Source of the DNA: Chloroflexota bacterium
Lineage (GTDB): Bacteria > Chloroflexota > Anaerolineae > J036 > Brachytrichaceae
DNA length: 64,000 nt
NCBI GenBank assembly: GCA_021788625.1
Contig: JAJYKL010000003.1
Location: 1 to 64,000 of the forward strand
Direction: 5' to 3'
Shown: one piece after another, positions 40,069-50,133 of the stretch
How the letters are laid out: each line of letters begins with the position of its first letter
Position numbering within the stretch: the first letter of the stretch is position 1
Position numbers and translations under genes: made by a program
Notes under the pieces: generated by a model
The model's database searches: none
Seen by the model: the letters and a program-made list of their open reading frames with translations, nothing else
What the model was told of the DNA's origin: nothing

Positions 40069-42042
40069 TCACCGCATCGAAGCACTCAACACGAAGTACG
40101 CCACCACCAGCACTACGCCTAATAACATCATCAGCCCGTACGAACGCACCAGACCTGTCTGCACCTTGCGTAGAGAAGCCGAAACATCGCGCACCATGAT
40201 GCCCACACCGTTCACCGTGCCGTCGATGCCTCCGATATCGAGCACCCGCGCCAGGAAGGTGCTGCCAGCGTAGAACAGCTTAACGATTACATTCTGAAAA
40301 AACCAGTCGACAAACCAGGCTCGCAGCAAGAAGGTGTACAACCCGCCCAACCGGGTTAGCGGGTCCGCGTCGCCAGCCTTTACATAAGCAGAGCGATACA
40401 GAGCCCAGGCCCCGTAGAGCATGACCAGCGCCAGGACGGTGAAGAGCGTTGCAACGCCAATGTTGAATGGCAGGGCCTCGGCTGCCTGGCCTACTACCGG
40501 TACCAGCCAGTGGCTCAATGAATCCAGACCGGGCAGGTTCAGAATGCCGGCAATGGTCGCGAACACAGCCAGAAAGACCAGCGGGACAGTCATCGCCGAT
40601 CCGGATTCGACGGCGTGTGCCGCTTCCTCACTACGCGGTTTGCCAAAGAACACCATCACCAGTTGCCTGCCGATGTAGAAGGCGGTGAATATGGCACTGA
40701 TGGCCAGCAGCCCAAATACCAGCGGGTTGCGTGCCAGTGCTGCCGAGACGATCTCATCCTTCGACCAGAAGCCTGCAAAGGGCGGCATGCCGGCCAGTGC
40801 CAGTCCGCCTATGCAGTAAACAACGAAAGTAAGGGGCATCCTGGTTCGTAACCCGCCCATATTGCGCATATCCTGCGGATCCACGGTGTGCTCGCCTGAA
40901 TGCGCAGGTGCCGGCGCTTTGTGCGGTCCAGGTGCTCCGCTTCTTTCGCTCTCCTCTTCTCCTTTGCTCAGGTGCTCCATGCCGTGGATGACGCTACCCG
41001 CAGCCAGGAACAGCAGCGCTTTGAAGAAAGCGTGCGTGGCGAGATGGAACACACTCGATACGTACGCTCCCATCCCGGCAGCGGCCACCATGAAGCCGAG
41101 CTGGCTGATCGTCGAGTAAGCCAGTACTTTTTTAATATCAAACTGCGTCAGTGCCACACTGCCTGCCAGGAAAGCTGTGAGTGCGCCCACGAGGGCCACC
41201 ACGGTTTGCGTATCAGGTGCGGCCACATAGAGCACGTGTGCGCGGGTCATCATATAGATACCAGCGGTCACCATGGTGGCAGCATGGATCAATGCCGACA
41301 CCGGCGTGGGACCGGCCATCGCGTCGGGCAGCCATACAAAAAGGGGAATCTGTGCGCTCTTGCCCGTCGCACCGACGAATAGCAGCAGGGTGATCGCTAC
41401 CACCACCGGTGCATTCACGGCGTTCATTGCCTGCACCTTGGCGAATACATCGGGGAAGGTAAGGGTGCCAAAGGTGACGAAGATCAGCAGGATTCCCAGG
41501 ATAAAGCCTACATCACCGATGCGATTCACTACGAATGCCTTACGTCCAGCCTCGGCATTGTGGATATTGCTGAACCAGAAACCGATCAGCAGATAGGAGC
41601 ACAGACCGACCAGCTCCCAGCCCACGAACATAAGCAAAAAGCTGTCGGCCATTACCAGTACCAGCATCGAGGCAATGAACAGGTTCATGTATACGAAGAA
41701 GCGCTGGAAGCGCGGGTCGCCGTGCATGTACCCGATGCTGTAGATGTGAATCAATCCGCCAACGCCCGTGACGATCAACATCATCGTCAGGCTGAGCTGA
41801 TCGATCAAGAAGCCGAAAGGTACGTCCAGAGTGCCAACCTTGATCCAGGGAATGGACAGGTCCACGATACCTGGGCCGCCGCCGCTGGTGAAGAGCAGCC
41901 ACGCCGATACCAAAAATGACAGGCCCACCATGGAGGAAGCCAGACCGCCTATCAATCCCTCGCTCATATGCTTGCCGAAAAAGGCATTGATCAGGAGCCC
42001 GACCAGCGGGAACAGAATGGGGAGAATGACTAGAAGTTGCAT
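40069..42042 (-). CDS. nuoL: NADH-quinone oxidoreductase subunit L
   Basis: Distal proton-pumping subunit, 657 residues, with about 16 membrane helices and the lateral helix near the C-terminus. Diagnostic stretches: FVGWELVGLCSYLLIGFWF, KSAQIPLFVWLPDAMAGPTPVSALIHAATMVTAGIYMM, KVLAYSTISQLGFM and MPLTFVVYCIGGLALAGMPPFAGFWSKDEI. A polar insert around residues 355-380 (GMEHLSKGEEESERSGAPGPHKAP) is a cytoplasmic loop rich in Gly/Ala/Pro, longer than in E. coli. It starts 3 bp after nuoK; nuoM follows after 91 bp. Confidence 0.97.
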   Translation of the reverse strand: MQLLVILPILFPLVGLLINAFFGKHMSEGLIGGLASSMVGLSFLVSAWLLFTSGGGPGIVDLSIPWIKVGTLDVPFGFLIDQLSLTMMLIVTGVGGLIHIYSIGYMHGDPRFQRFFVYMNLFIASMLVLVMADSFLLMFVGWELVGLCSYLLIGFWFSNIHNAEAGRKAFVVNRIGDVGFILGILLIFVTFGTLTFPDVFAKVQAMNAVNAPVVVAITLLLFVGATGKSAQIPLFVWLPDAMAGPTPVSALIHAATMVTAGIYMMTRAHVLYVAAPDTQTVVALVGALTAFLAGSVALTQFDIKKVLAYSTISQLGFMVAAAGMGAYVSSVFHLATHAFFKALLFLAAGSVIHGMEHLSKGEEESERSGAPGPHKAPAPAHSGEHTVDPQDMRNMGGLRTRMPLTFVVYCIGGLALAGMPPFAGFWSKDEIVSAALARNPLVFGLLAISAIFTAFYIGRQLVMVFFGKPRSEEAAHAVESGSAMTVPLVFLAVFATIAGILNLPGLDSLSHWLVPVVGQAAEALPFNIGVATLFTVLALVMLYGAWALYRSAYVKAGDADPLTRLGGLYTFLLRAWFVDWFFQNVIVKLFYAGSTFLARVLDIGGIDGTVNGVGIMVRDVSASLRKVQTGLVRSYGLMMLLGVVLVVAYFVLSASMR

Positions 42043-42045
42043 GGC

Positions 42046-42348
42046 TTAGCCTTTCATCTGACTGAGATCATCCACGTCGGTGCTCTTCTTGGTGTGAAAA
42101 ATGGTCACGATCAGTGCCAGGCCTACGGCTACTTCAGTGGCTGCCACGGCCATGACAAAGAAAACGATCAACTGGCCATCGAGCTTGCCCCACTGATTGG
42201 AAAATGCCACGAAGGCGAGGTTGGCGGAATTAAGCATCAATTCGATGGACATGAAGATCATAATGGCGTTTCGCCTGAGCAGTACACCGATCACACCAAT
42301 GGTGAACAATATCGCCGATAACAATACAAAGGGTGCTACCGTGTTCAT
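42046..42348 (-). CDS. nuoK: NADH-quinone oxidoreductase subunit K
   Basis: Small three-helix membrane subunit, 100 residues, of normal size. It contains the conserved [37 protein letters not shown] stretch with the Glu of helix 2 (SIELMLN) and the second Glu in [13 protein letters not shown], both needed for proton translocation in the family. Between nuoJ (66 bp) and nuoL (3 bp). Confidence 0.97.
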   Translation of the reverse strand: MNTVAPFVLLSAILFTIGVIGVLLRRNAIMIFMSIELMLNSANLAFVAFSNQWGKLDGQLIVFFVMAVAATEVAVGLALIVTIFHTKKSTDVDDLSQMKG

Positions 42349-42414
42349 AAATACCCTCGTCCCGAATCATCACGTATCCGCACGAACCATGGGAATACTG
42401 TGTCCATGCCTGGA

Positions 42415-42918
42415 TCATTTCTCCCGAGTCAGCACGACGGCGCCAATCATTGCTACCAGTAGCAAGACGCTGGCCACCTCAAACGGCAACAGGTATGGTC
42501 CAAAGAGCTGCAATCCAATTTCCAGCGGTCCAGCTCCGAACACGTTTACCGATGCCGTGGACTGGCCAAGACGCGTAAGAAGCACGTATAACGCCAGCGC
42601 CAGCAGGAACGCACCCAACACGATTGCCAGCGGTCGATGCCAGCGCATCACCGGGCGTGTTTCCCGTTCGTTCAACCGTTCTGCGCCAAGCAGCATGATG
42701 ACGAACAGGAACAACACCATGATCGCCCCGGCGTATACACTGACCTGGATGATCGCCAGGAAAGGTGCATTCAGCATCAGGTACATAACCGCAACGGTGC
42801 CGAAGTTGAGGATGAGGAAAAGCGCTGCGTAGACTGCGTTGCGGCTGGTGATCATGCCGATGGCAGCCGCAATACTGATAATTGCAAGAATGATGAAGCT
42901 GAGCAGTTCCGGTGTCAT
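42415..42918 (-). CDS. nuoJ: NADH-quinone oxidoreductase subunit J
   Basis: Membrane subunit of 167 residues with five helices. Conserved features: SRNAVYAALFLILNFGTVAVMYLMLNAPFLAIIQVSVYAGAIMVLFLFVIMLLG, which includes the pi-bulge helix 3 with the family YAGAIMVLFLFV motif, and a last helix before VVLTREK. Slightly shorter than E. coli NuoJ. Begins 8 bp after the nuoI stop. Confidence 0.96.
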   Translation of the reverse strand: MTPELLSFIILAIISIAAAIGMITSRNAVYAALFLILNFGTVAVMYLMLNAPFLAIIQVSVYAGAIMVLFLFVIMLLGAERLNERETRPVMRWHRPLAIVLGAFLLALALYVLLTRLGQSTASVNVFGAGPLEIGLQLFGPYLLPFEVASVLLLVAMIGAVVLTREK

Positions 42919-42926
42919 GGTGCCTC

Positions 42927-43463
42927 TTATACGCTTGCATCCACGGGAGGGTACGGCACAATCGAGCGGTCGAATTTGCCGGGTTGCGTTGCCTGAGGCG
43001 TAGTGGGCACCCCATTGGGTGGTGCCTCCAACAACATGCTCTTGGTGTAAATCATGCCTTCGCGTGTGTAGCCAGTCGGGAATTCAATCGGTTCCAGTAC
43101 GATGGCGTTCGTGGGGCAGGCGTCTTCGCAGTAGCCGCAGAAGATGCAGCGCAACATGTTAATCTCATACGTTTTGGCGTAGCGCTCGCCTGGCGAGTAG
43201 CGCTCCGCATTCGTATTCTGGTCCGCTTCGACGTAGATTGCATCAGCCGGGCATGCCGCAGCACACAGCGCGCAGCCGATGCACTTCTCCAGGCCGTCGT
43301 CATAGCGCTTCAGATGGTGCCGGCCCCGGAAGCGAGCTGACATAGGCTTTTTTTGCTCGGGGTACTGCAGCGTCACCGGTTTGCTGAATAAATTCCGCAA
43401 CACCGTGGCGTAGCCCACCGGGATCTTCAGTAACCTCGAAACGGTCTCTTCGAATGATGACAT
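42927..43463 (-). CDS. nuoI: NADH-quinone oxidoreductase subunit I
   Basis: Peripheral-arm 8Fe ferredoxin subunit carrying clusters N6a and N6b, 178 residues from ATG 43463. Two 4Fe-4S motifs: [18 protein letters not shown] and [18 protein letters not shown]. Upstream [17 protein letters not shown] matches the family core. An Ala/Pro/Thr-rich C-terminus ([17 protein letters not shown]) extends about 25 residues beyond the usual end. It passes electrons from NuoG to NuoB. The chosen start follows AAAGGGTGG and avoids an upstream extension overlapping nuoH. Confidence 0.95.
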   Translation of the reverse strand: MSSFEETVSRLLKIPVGYATVLRNLFSKPVTLQYPEQKKPMSARFRGRHHLKRYDDGLEKCIGCALCAAACPADAIYVEADQNTNAERYSPGERYAKTYEINMLRCIFCGYCEDACPTNAIVLEPIEFPTGYTREGMIYTKSMLLEAPPNGVPTTPQATQPGKFDRSIVPYPPVDASV

Positions 43464-43485
43464 TTCAAGCCACCCTTTCCAACTT

Positions 43486-44487
43486 TTAGCGGTATCCGGG
43501 CACGCGCAGCACAATCAAGAGCGCCGTGACCATCACATTTGCCAGCCCGATTGGCAGAAGCACCTTCCAGCCGAATGCCATGAGCTTATCGTAACGAAAG
43601 CGCGGCAGGGTGGCGCGCGTCCATACGATCGCCAGCAGGCAGACCAGCATCTTGATCCCGAAGTAGATGAGTGACAGGAGCCATGAATCCTGTGCTCCGG
43701 GGCCCGACCAGCCGCCCAGGAAGAACGTGGTAAAGAGCGCGCTCATGGCGATCATCTTCACGTATTCCGACATGTAGAACAGCGCGAATTTCATCCCGCT
43801 GTATTCGGTCATGAACCCGGCGGTTAGCTCCTGTTCAGCTTCCACCAGGTCGAATGGAGAGCGCGCCAGTTCGGCCATTGCTGTGATGGCGAAAAGCACG
43901 GCTGCCACAGGCTGGCGGAAAATGAGCCAGCCTAGAATATTGCCAGGATGTTGATACTGGACGATCTGGTTCAGACTGGCGCTTCCGGCCATCAACACCA
44001 CCGCCACCAGCGACAGACCCAAAGCCAGTTCGTAGGAGATCATTTGGGCCGAGGCGCGTAACCCACCCAGCGAGGCGTATTTGTTATTTGATGACCAGCC
44101 ACCCAGTACCGCACCGTATACGCTAATACTGAATACCGCCAGCACGTACAGCACGCCGATGTTTATATTCGCCGCCAGGTTCAGCCACGGGCTGTTACCA
44201 AATGGGATGACGGCGAAAATGATGAGCGCCGGGATCACCGAGATGGCCGGTGCGATGAAGAAAATCAGCTTGTCTGCCTGGGCGGGAGTGATACTTTCCT
44301 TGACGATAAGCTTCAGTCCATCAGCCATGGGTTGTAGTAACCCGAACGGGCCTACGCGGTTTGGCCCAATGCGCGACTGCAGTCGCCCGATGAACTTCCG
44401 CTCCACCAGCGTCATATAAGCGAATCCTCCTGCCCCGATCAGGAGCAGGACGATGGACTTCAGTGTGTATTCGAGTATCGGTGCCAT
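43486..44487 (-). CDS. nuoH: NADH-quinone oxidoreductase subunit H
   Basis: Quinone-site membrane subunit, 333 residues and eight helices. Conserved blocks: [36 protein letters not shown], the first loop that lines the quinone channel, then [37 protein letters not shown] with the acidic residues of the E-channel, and [23 protein letters not shown] use ATG 44487; a TTG four codons earlier is also possible. nuoI follows 22 bp later. A 127-bp gap separates it from nuoG. Confidence 0.96.
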   Translation of the reverse strand: MAPILEYTLKSIVLLLIGAGGFAYMTLVERKFIGRLQSRIGPNRVGPFGLLQPMADGLKLIVKESITPAQADKLIFFIAPAISVIPALIIFAVIPFGNSPWLNLAANINIGVLYVLAVFSISVYGAVLGGWSSNNKYASLGGLRASAQMISYELALGLSLVAVVLMAGSASLNQIVQYQHPGNILGWLIFRQPVAAVLFAITAMAELARSPFDLVEAEQELTAGFMTEYSGMKFALFYMSEYVKMIAMSALFTTFFLGGWSGPGAQDSWLLSLIYFGIKMLVCLLAIVWTRATLPRFRYDKLMAFGWKVLLPIGLANVMVTALLIVLRVPGYR

Positions 44488-44614
44488 ATGTTTATTCAAC
44501 GTACAACGAGAATAGCCATAAGATCACATGTCTGGCAACCTGGACATCCAGCATCAGTCACGGGCCATTTGGGACCTGGCGTTGGATGCCTGGCCTGCCT
44601 GGGATTCCAGGTAA

Positions 44615-46864
44615 TCATGCCGCCTGAGGCACTTCCGTCACACTGTTAACAATGTGCGCAGCCAGGACCTTACTGCGACGGATCAGTTCGCCATCCTCAT
44701 ATAACCTTCGCCTTACCCGCTGCACCGCTTCGATGGTTACCTCCGGTGGTGTGTCCAGGTGGACATCGGCATGAAAATCTGCCCGCTCAGCGTCGGCCGG
44801 GTAACGTAGACCCAGCCCGCCCGTATTGTCATAAACGGTGCCACCGTAGTAAAGATCGCCGCGTCCTACAAGTGGCCATTGATCCTCTGTATGGCTGATT
44901 GCCTCATACGAGAGTCCTGCATAGGCCGGTATATGCTGCGATATCTCGGTGAAAATCTGCGCTGTATTCTGATAGTTCCAGGTTGCGCCCAGCCGTTTGG
45001 CCACCTCCTGCACGATCCACCAGTCGGGCATGGCCTGTCCCATCGCGGGCAGTGCCTGATAGAAACGCTGTACGCGCCGGTCGCCACTGGTGAACGTCCC
45101 CTCGCGCTCGGCAAAACTCAGCGCCGGTAAAACCACGTCCGCCTGCTCGGCCAATCGGGTCTGGAAAAGGTCCTGCACAATGGTGAATGGTGCCTGCGGC
45201 ACGCCTTCGCCTTCACCCACGCCGATCAGCCACACGGCCTCTGCTCGATCCGGCCATGGTTGTGGAGATGTCATATCGGACACACCCTGCGTGTTACCGT
45301 GTGGGTACAAGGGCAACAGGCCACTGTTGCTCTTGCCAGCGTGTCCGCTTTGCACAAGTACACTGGCCAGCGAGATGGCCAATGACCGTACACCAGAAGT
45401 GCTAAGCTTTTCATCGCTGAATACGATCAATAGATGGCGTGCGCCTTTCAGCTCCTCGGCTAATACGGCCGCACGTGTGGATGCCCAGTTCGCCGCGTTA
45501 CCCAGTTGGTAGCTCTCGGTTTGCCCGGCGTAGCGATGCATCTTCGTCGTGTGATCGTTTGCCACGATCAGCCGGGCACCGCGTGTGACCACTGCCTGGC
45601 GCAGGCGTAGAAACCATACGGGTGCTGCTTCTTCCAGGTCTCCATTGACCAGCAGGATTACATCGCCCTTACCCAGTTGGTTGAAGTCGGTGTCTTTACC
45701 CACGCCATAGGCACGCGCCAGGTCCGCATAGTAGGTTGCCATCGCCGGCGCCATGGAGATCAGGCTGCCCTTTGACGCCACGGTACGCAGTAACCCGGCG
45801 AACAGGTAGGCGTCTTCGTTGGCAATTCGGTCGCCTGCAATTCCGGTGATGGGTTTGCCCAGTGTCCGATCAGCGATTCTTTGTAGTGCCGCCTCCCATG
45901 TCGATTCGACCAGGGTTCCGCCTGCATTGCGTAGTAACGGGTGTGTCAGACGGTCTGCGGCGCGCGTAAAGTGATGCACGAAGCGTCCCTTATCGCACAG
46001 CCAAATCTCGTTCACCTGTTCATTCTGGCGCGGCATTACCCGTTTCACCTCGTATCCGCCCGTGTGTGTTTCCAGGCGTGTGTTGAGGGTCAGGTTGCAT
46101 CCCACCGGGCAATGCGTACATAGGCTGGGAGTGCCTTGCAGTTCCCAGGCACGGGCTTTAAATCGGAAATCCGCCGTGGTGAGAGCGCCGACAGGGCAGA
46201 TGTCAGTCGTGTTGCCGCTGAAGAACGAGTTGAAAGGCGGGTCGCTCAGAGTCACGATTTCCATGTTGCGGCCGCGTTCATGGAACTGCAACACGTGATC
46301 GTCGGCGAGGTCATCCTGGAAGCGGATGCAGCGCGAACACTGGATGCACCGCTCGCGGTCCAGATAAATCAGATCGCCTAAGGGAACATGTTTTTCATCG
46401 TGGTGTTTGGCCTCATACTCGAAGCGACTCATGCCCGGTCCATGTGCCAGGGTGAGGTTCTGCAATGGGCACTCACCACCCTTATCGCAGATCGGGCAAT
46501 CCAGCGGGTGACTGGTGAGGAGAAACTCCAGGATATCTTTACGTGCGGCCAGGACCTGTGGCGTCTGGGTGCGTACAGCCATGCCCTCACTGACGGGTGT
46601 GGTGCAGGCTGTCTGTAATTTGGGCATCCATGCGATGACTGGTTTGCCATCTTCTCCCTTAACGATCTGTTTCGTCGCGGGATCCATCCGAGGTGTGCCC
46701 ACTTCGACCAGGCACATGCGGCACATGCCAACCTGGCGCAGTTTTGGGTGATAACAGAAAACAGGGATGTCGTTGCCGATCCGCTTCGCTGCATCGACGA
46801 TGTTGGTGCCCTTCGGCACGGCCACCGGCACGCCGTCGATTGTCAAATTTACCAAATCCGCCAT
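44615..46864 (-). CDS. nuoG: NADH-quinone oxidoreductase subunit G
   Basis: Iron-sulfur subunit of the peripheral arm, 749 residues from ATG 46864. N-terminal 2Fe-2S domain with CYHPKLRQVGMCRMCLVEV, then the HxxxCxxC cluster in HPLDCPICDKGGECPLQN, and 4Fe-4S ligands in RCIQCSRCIRF and TDICPVGALT. A further CTHCPVGCNL motif supplies ligands for the extra cluster found in some NuoG types. The C-terminal half is a molybdopterin-oxidoreductase-like domain without visible molybdenum-cofactor chemistry (FQTRLAEQADVVLPALSFAEREGTFTSGDRRVQRF), structural in complex I. Order NuoF-NuoG-NuoH is standard. Confidence 0.95.
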   Translation of the reverse strand: MADLVNLTIDGVPVAVPKGTNIVDAAKRIGNDIPVFCYHPKLRQVGMCRMCLVEVGTPRMDPATKQIVKGEDGKPVIAWMPKLQTACTTPVSEGMAVRTQTPQVLAARKDILEFLLTSHPLDCPICDKGGECPLQNLTLAHGPGMSRFEYEAKHHDEKHVPLGDLIYLDRERCIQCSRCIRFQDDLADDHVLQFHERGRNMEIVTLSDPPFNSFFSGNTTDICPVGALTTADFRFKARAWELQGTPSLCTHCPVGCNLTLNTRLETHTGGYEVKRVMPRQNEQVNEIWLCDKGRFVHHFTRAADRLTHPLLRNAGGTLVESTWEAALQRIADRTLGKPITGIAGDRIANEDAYLFAGLLRTVASKGSLISMAPAMATYYADLARAYGVGKDTDFNQLGKGDVILLVNGDLEEAAPVWFLRLRQAVVTRGARLIVANDHTTKMHRYAGQTESYQLGNAANWASTRAAVLAEELKGARHLLIVFSDEKLSTSGVRSLAISLASVLVQSGHAGKSNSGLLPLYPHGNTQGVSDMTSPQPWPDRAEAVWLIGVGEGEGVPQAPFTIVQDLFQTRLAEQADVVLPALSFAEREGTFTSGDRRVQRFYQALPAMGQAMPDWWIVQEVAKRLGATWNYQNTAQIFTEISQHIPAYAGLSYEAISHTEDQWPLVGRGDLYYGGTVYDNTGGLGLRYPADAERADFHADVHLDTPPEVTIEAVQRVRRRLYEDGELIRRSKVLAAHIVNSVTEVPQAA

Positions 46865-46936
46865 GTTTTTTCCGACTTCTACAAAAACCACACTTGTATT
46901 GAGATGTACGCTGGTAACGGACGCTTGAGTCCGTTC

Positions 46937-48277
46937 CTAGGGGCGTTCATCAGTGATCGATTCCTCAGGCAAGACGTGTACCGCATGGTCGCGAATCAAC
47001 TCGTCCCGGTACCCATCGGCCCTTCCGCCCTGGTGCTCCCGCACAAACTGTTCGTACTCCGGCCGGAAGTGCTTGATCGTACTCAGAATGGGGCTGGTGG
47101 CAAATTCACCTAACAGGCAGAAGCACTTGTTCAGCATGCCATTCGCAATGTCTGATAGTTGATCGATATCCTGCAGCGAACCGTTGCCACTGACGATTTT
47201 GTCGTACACGCGCAGCGCCCAATAGGTGCCTTCACGGCAGGGGGTGCATTTGCCGCATGACTCGTGTTTGAAGAAGCGCACCATCTTGCGTGCTGCCCAC
47301 ACGACGTCCACCGTATCATCCAGGATGATGAACGAAGCAGACCCCAGCATGGATCCGGCTGCCTGAACGCTTTCGTAGTCCAGTTTGGTGTCCAGGGCGC
47401 TGGCCGGCAACATCGGCGCCGATTCGCCAGCTGGCAGGATTCCTTTCACCGGGCGACCGTCAATGGTGCCACCGGCCATCTCAATCAGTTCACGAATGGT
47501 ATGCGAGCCCAGCGAGAGCTCGTAGTTGCCTGGTTTATTAACACGTCCGCTGACGCAAAAGATTTTCGTACCGGGGCTCTTCTCGGTTCCGAATTGGCGA
47601 TACCACGCCGCCCCATTTAACACAATGGGTGGAACGTTCGCCAGTGTCTCTATGTTATTGATGACCGTTGGTTTGGCATACAGGCCTTGTGCGGCGGGGA
47701 AGGGCGGGCGCAAACGCGGCTGCCCCAATTTGCCTTCCAGCGACTCCAGGAGCGCCGTCTCCTCGCCGCAGATGTACGCTCCGGCGCCCAGGTGAATGTA
47801 GATGTCCAGACTGTAACTGGTGCCCAGGATGTTTCGACCCAGTAAGCCGGCTGCATAGGCCTCGTCAATGGCTTTCTGGAGCATCTTGGCCGGTGCGTAA
47901 AACTCGCCACGCAGGTAGATATAAGCCGTGCTGGCCAGTACTGCATAAGAGGTCAGCATGACGCCTTCGATGACCTGATGTGGGTTAAACTCGATGAGTT
48001 CGTGATCTTTAAATGTACCGGCCTCACTCTCATCGCCGTTTACCACTACATAACGCGGGAAAACATCCTTGGGGAGGAAACTCCATTTCACGCCAGCCGG
48101 GAATCCTGCACCGCCACGACCACGCAGGCCGGAGTCTTTCACCACACCCATAACCTGCTCGGGTTTCATGCTGCCGAGTGCCTTTCGCCAGGCGGCGTAA
48201 CCCTCGTTGGCCTCGTACACGGCCAGTTCCCGGATGTTTGGGACGTCCAGGTCGCGTAACAATACATGCTTATCCAT
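46937..48277 (-). CDS. nuoF: NADH-quinone oxidoreductase subunit F
   Basis: NADH-binding flavoprotein subunit, 446 residues from ATG 48277. FMN/NADH site: GLRGRGGAGFPAGVKWSF and VVNGDESEAGTFKDHELIEFNPHQVIEG; GAGAYICGEETALLESLEGKLGQPRLRPPFPA; and the 4Fe-4S N3 ligands in ESCGKCTPCREGTYW. It accepts hydride from NADH and reduces the Fe-S chain with NuoE. The start lies 2 bp after the nuoE stop codon. Confidence 0.97.
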   Translation of the reverse strand: MDKHVLLRDLDVPNIRELAVYEANEGYAAWRKALGSMKPEQVMGVVKDSGLRGRGGAGFPAGVKWSFLPKDVFPRYVVVNGDESEAGTFKDHELIEFNPHQVIEGVMLTSYAVLASTAYIYLRGEFYAPAKMLQKAIDEAYAAGLLGRNILGTSYSLDIYIHLGAGAYICGEETALLESLEGKLGQPRLRPPFPAAQGLYAKPTVINNIETLANVPPIVLNGAAWYRQFGTEKSPGTKIFCVSGRVNKPGNYELSLGSHTIRELIEMAGGTIDGRPVKGILPAGESAPMLPASALDTKLDYESVQAAGSMLGSASFIILDDTVDVVWAARKMVRFFKHESCGKCTPCREGTYWALRVYDKIVSGNGSLQDIDQLSDIANGMLNKCFCLLGEFATSPILSTIKHFRPEYEQFVREHQGGRADGYRDELIRDHAVHVLPEESITDERP

Positions 48278-48279
48278 AT

Positions 48280-48744
48280 CTACTTCAGGTCGTCCACCAT
48301 TTTGTCGAATGCCTCGGAGGTGAGGGAGTAGTGATATTCGCGGTTTACCTGGGCCACAGGCGCGCGGTCGCACGCCGCGATGCACATGACCGTGCGCAGG
48401 GTAAATTTGCCATCCGGTGTAGTCTGCCCGGTGCGGACGCCCAGCTTTTTCTCGCAGTGGTGCACAAACTCATCTGCTCCACGCAATGCGCAAGGCAGGT
48501 CATCACACACTTCGATCACGTACTGGCCTGTCTTCTCTTCAAAGAACATGGTGTAGAACCCGACGATGGACTTCACCTCCGTCGGGTCCAGAGCTGTCAA
48601 CTCGGCCACCTCGCGCATAGCCTGTTCGTCGCAAAAGCCATATTCCTCCTGAGCCACGTACAGGAGCGGCATCACCGCGCTACGCTTGCTGGGGTATTTC
48701 GCCAGGATGGCGTCAATATCTTTAGCGCGTTTTTCCTTCAGCAT
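48280..48744 (-). CDS. nuoE: NADH-quinone oxidoreductase subunit E
   Basis: Thioredoxin-fold subunit with cluster N1a, 154 residues from ATG 48744, which lies 1 bp after the nuoD TAA. Cluster ligands: CDDLPCALRGADE (first pair) and CIAACDRAPVAQVN (second pair). YPSKRSAVMPLLYVAQEEYGF and TALDPTEVKSIVGFYTMF are family hallmarks. An upstream start in frame would overlap nuoD by 40 bp and is less likely. Works with NuoF at the NADH site. Confidence 0.96.
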   Translation of the reverse strand: MLKEKRAKDIDAILAKYPSKRSAVMPLLYVAQEEYGFCDEQAMREVAELTALDPTEVKSIVGFYTMFFEEKTGQYVIEVCDDLPCALRGADEFVHHCEKKLGVRTGQTTPDGKFTLRTVMCIAACDRAPVAQVNREYHYSLTSEAFDKMVDDLK

Positions 48745-48745
48745 G

Positions 48746-50035
48746 TTATCGATCAACCTCACCGAGAACAATATCGATGGAGCCAACGATCCCGACTATG
48801 TCAGCGATCAAGGCACCCTTGCTCATCTGCGGCAGCGCCTGCAGGTTATAGAACGACGGTGCGCGGAAGTGGATGCGCCGCGGTTTTGGACTGCCGTCGG
48901 ACGAGATAAAGACACCAAACTCGCCTTTGCCACTCTCCACGGCGTGGTACACCTCACCGACTGGGACGCGGAATCCTTCAGTCCACAGCTTGAAGTGGTG
49001 AATCAATGATTCCATGGAATAGGCGATCTCGTGCTTGGGTGGAGGAGCTATCTTGCGGTTATCTGTGATCACCGGACCGTCTGGAAGTTTATTAAGCGCC
49101 TGCTCGATGATTTTCAGGCTTTGGGTCATTTCCTCCATGCGGCAACGGTAGCGGTCGTACACGTCGCCATGGGTCCCCAGTGGCACACTGAAGTCGAAGT
49201 GGTCATATGAGGAGTACGGCATTGCCTTGCGTACATCGTAGTTCACGCCACTGCCGCGTAGACTCGGCCCACTCATGCCCCAGGCGATGGCGTCCGCTTG
49301 GCTGATGACCCCTACCCCCACGGTACGCTCACGCCAGATGGGGTTCTCCTTGAGGATCTTCTCATATTCGAGCAGCCGCTGGGGCAATAGCTTCAGCACC
49401 TGGCGTACGGCATCGGCGAACTGGTCGGGTATGTCACGCCACAGGCCGCCCACGCGGAAATAACTGGTCATCATGCGCGCACCCGACACCATCTCGAAGA
49501 TATCGAGCAGCATCTCGCGTTCGCGGAAACTGTAGAGGAACATGCTCATCGCGCCAATGTCGAGGGCGTGTGTCCCCAGCCAGACCAGGTGACTGCTCAT
49601 GCGGGTCAGCTCAGCCAGAATGACGCGGATATATTGCGCACGCAAGGGCACGTCCACATCTGCTAGTTTCTCGACTGCGCCTACGTAGGCCAGGTTGCAG
49701 ATCAATGGAGCCAGATAGTCGATACGGTCGGTGAGAACAATGCCTTGTGTATAGGTCTTGATCTCGGCTGTCTTCTCGATGCCCGTATGGAGGAAGCCGA
49801 TGTCGGGCACGCAGCTCACCACGGTCTCGCCATCCAGCTCCAGCAGCAGCCGCAACACACCATGCGTACTGGGGTGTTGTGGCCCCATGTTCATCAACAT
49901 CGTCTCGCCGCTGAGCGCGCGAGGGCTGACCAGTTGCCTGAGCTGGTCGAGCGTGATGTCCATCTGCGTGTCCTGGGCGCTGACCACGCTACCCGGCGAC
50001 TCTTTTATTTGCTGATCAGGTTCTCTTACCGCCAT
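48746..50035 (-). CDS. nuoD: NADH-quinone oxidoreductase subunit D
   Basis: 49-kDa quinone-site subunit, 429 residues. MLMNMGPQHPSTHGVLRLLLELDGE holds the His of the quinone pocket; GFLHTGIEKTAE, YVGAVEKL, MSSHLVWLGTHALDIGAMS and DIVLGEVDR at the C-terminus are all conserved. About 40 N-terminal residues (AVREPDQQIKESPGSVVSAQ) precede the usual start. NuoC and NuoD are separate genes here, not fused as in E. coli. Confidence 0.97.
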   Translation of the reverse strand: MAVREPDQQIKESPGSVVSAQDTQMDITLDQLRQLVSPRALSGETMLMNMGPQHPSTHGVLRLLLELDGETVVSCVPDIGFLHTGIEKTAEIKTYTQGIVLTDRIDYLAPLICNLAYVGAVEKLADVDVPLRAQYIRVILAELTRMSSHLVWLGTHALDIGAMSMFLYSFREREMLLDIFEMVSGARMMTSYFRVGGLWRDIPDQFADAVRQVLKLLPQRLLEYEKILKENPIWRERTVGVGVISQADAIAWGMSGPSLRGSGVNYDVRKAMPYSSYDHFDFSVPLGTHGDVYDRYRCRMEEMTQSLKIIEQALNKLPDGPVITDNRKIAPPPKHEIAYSMESLIHHFKLWTEGFRVPVGEVYHAVESGKGEFGVFISSDGSPKPRRIHFRAPSFYNLQALPQMSKGALIADIVGIVGSIDIVLGEVDR

Positions 50036-50133
50036 AAATACATCCGGCTCACGGTTCCATCAGGCTTTCCTGACTCGCTTTTACCTTAACTCCCTTACTC
50101 CCGCACCGATAGTCATCCGCGTTCCCCTTTCTA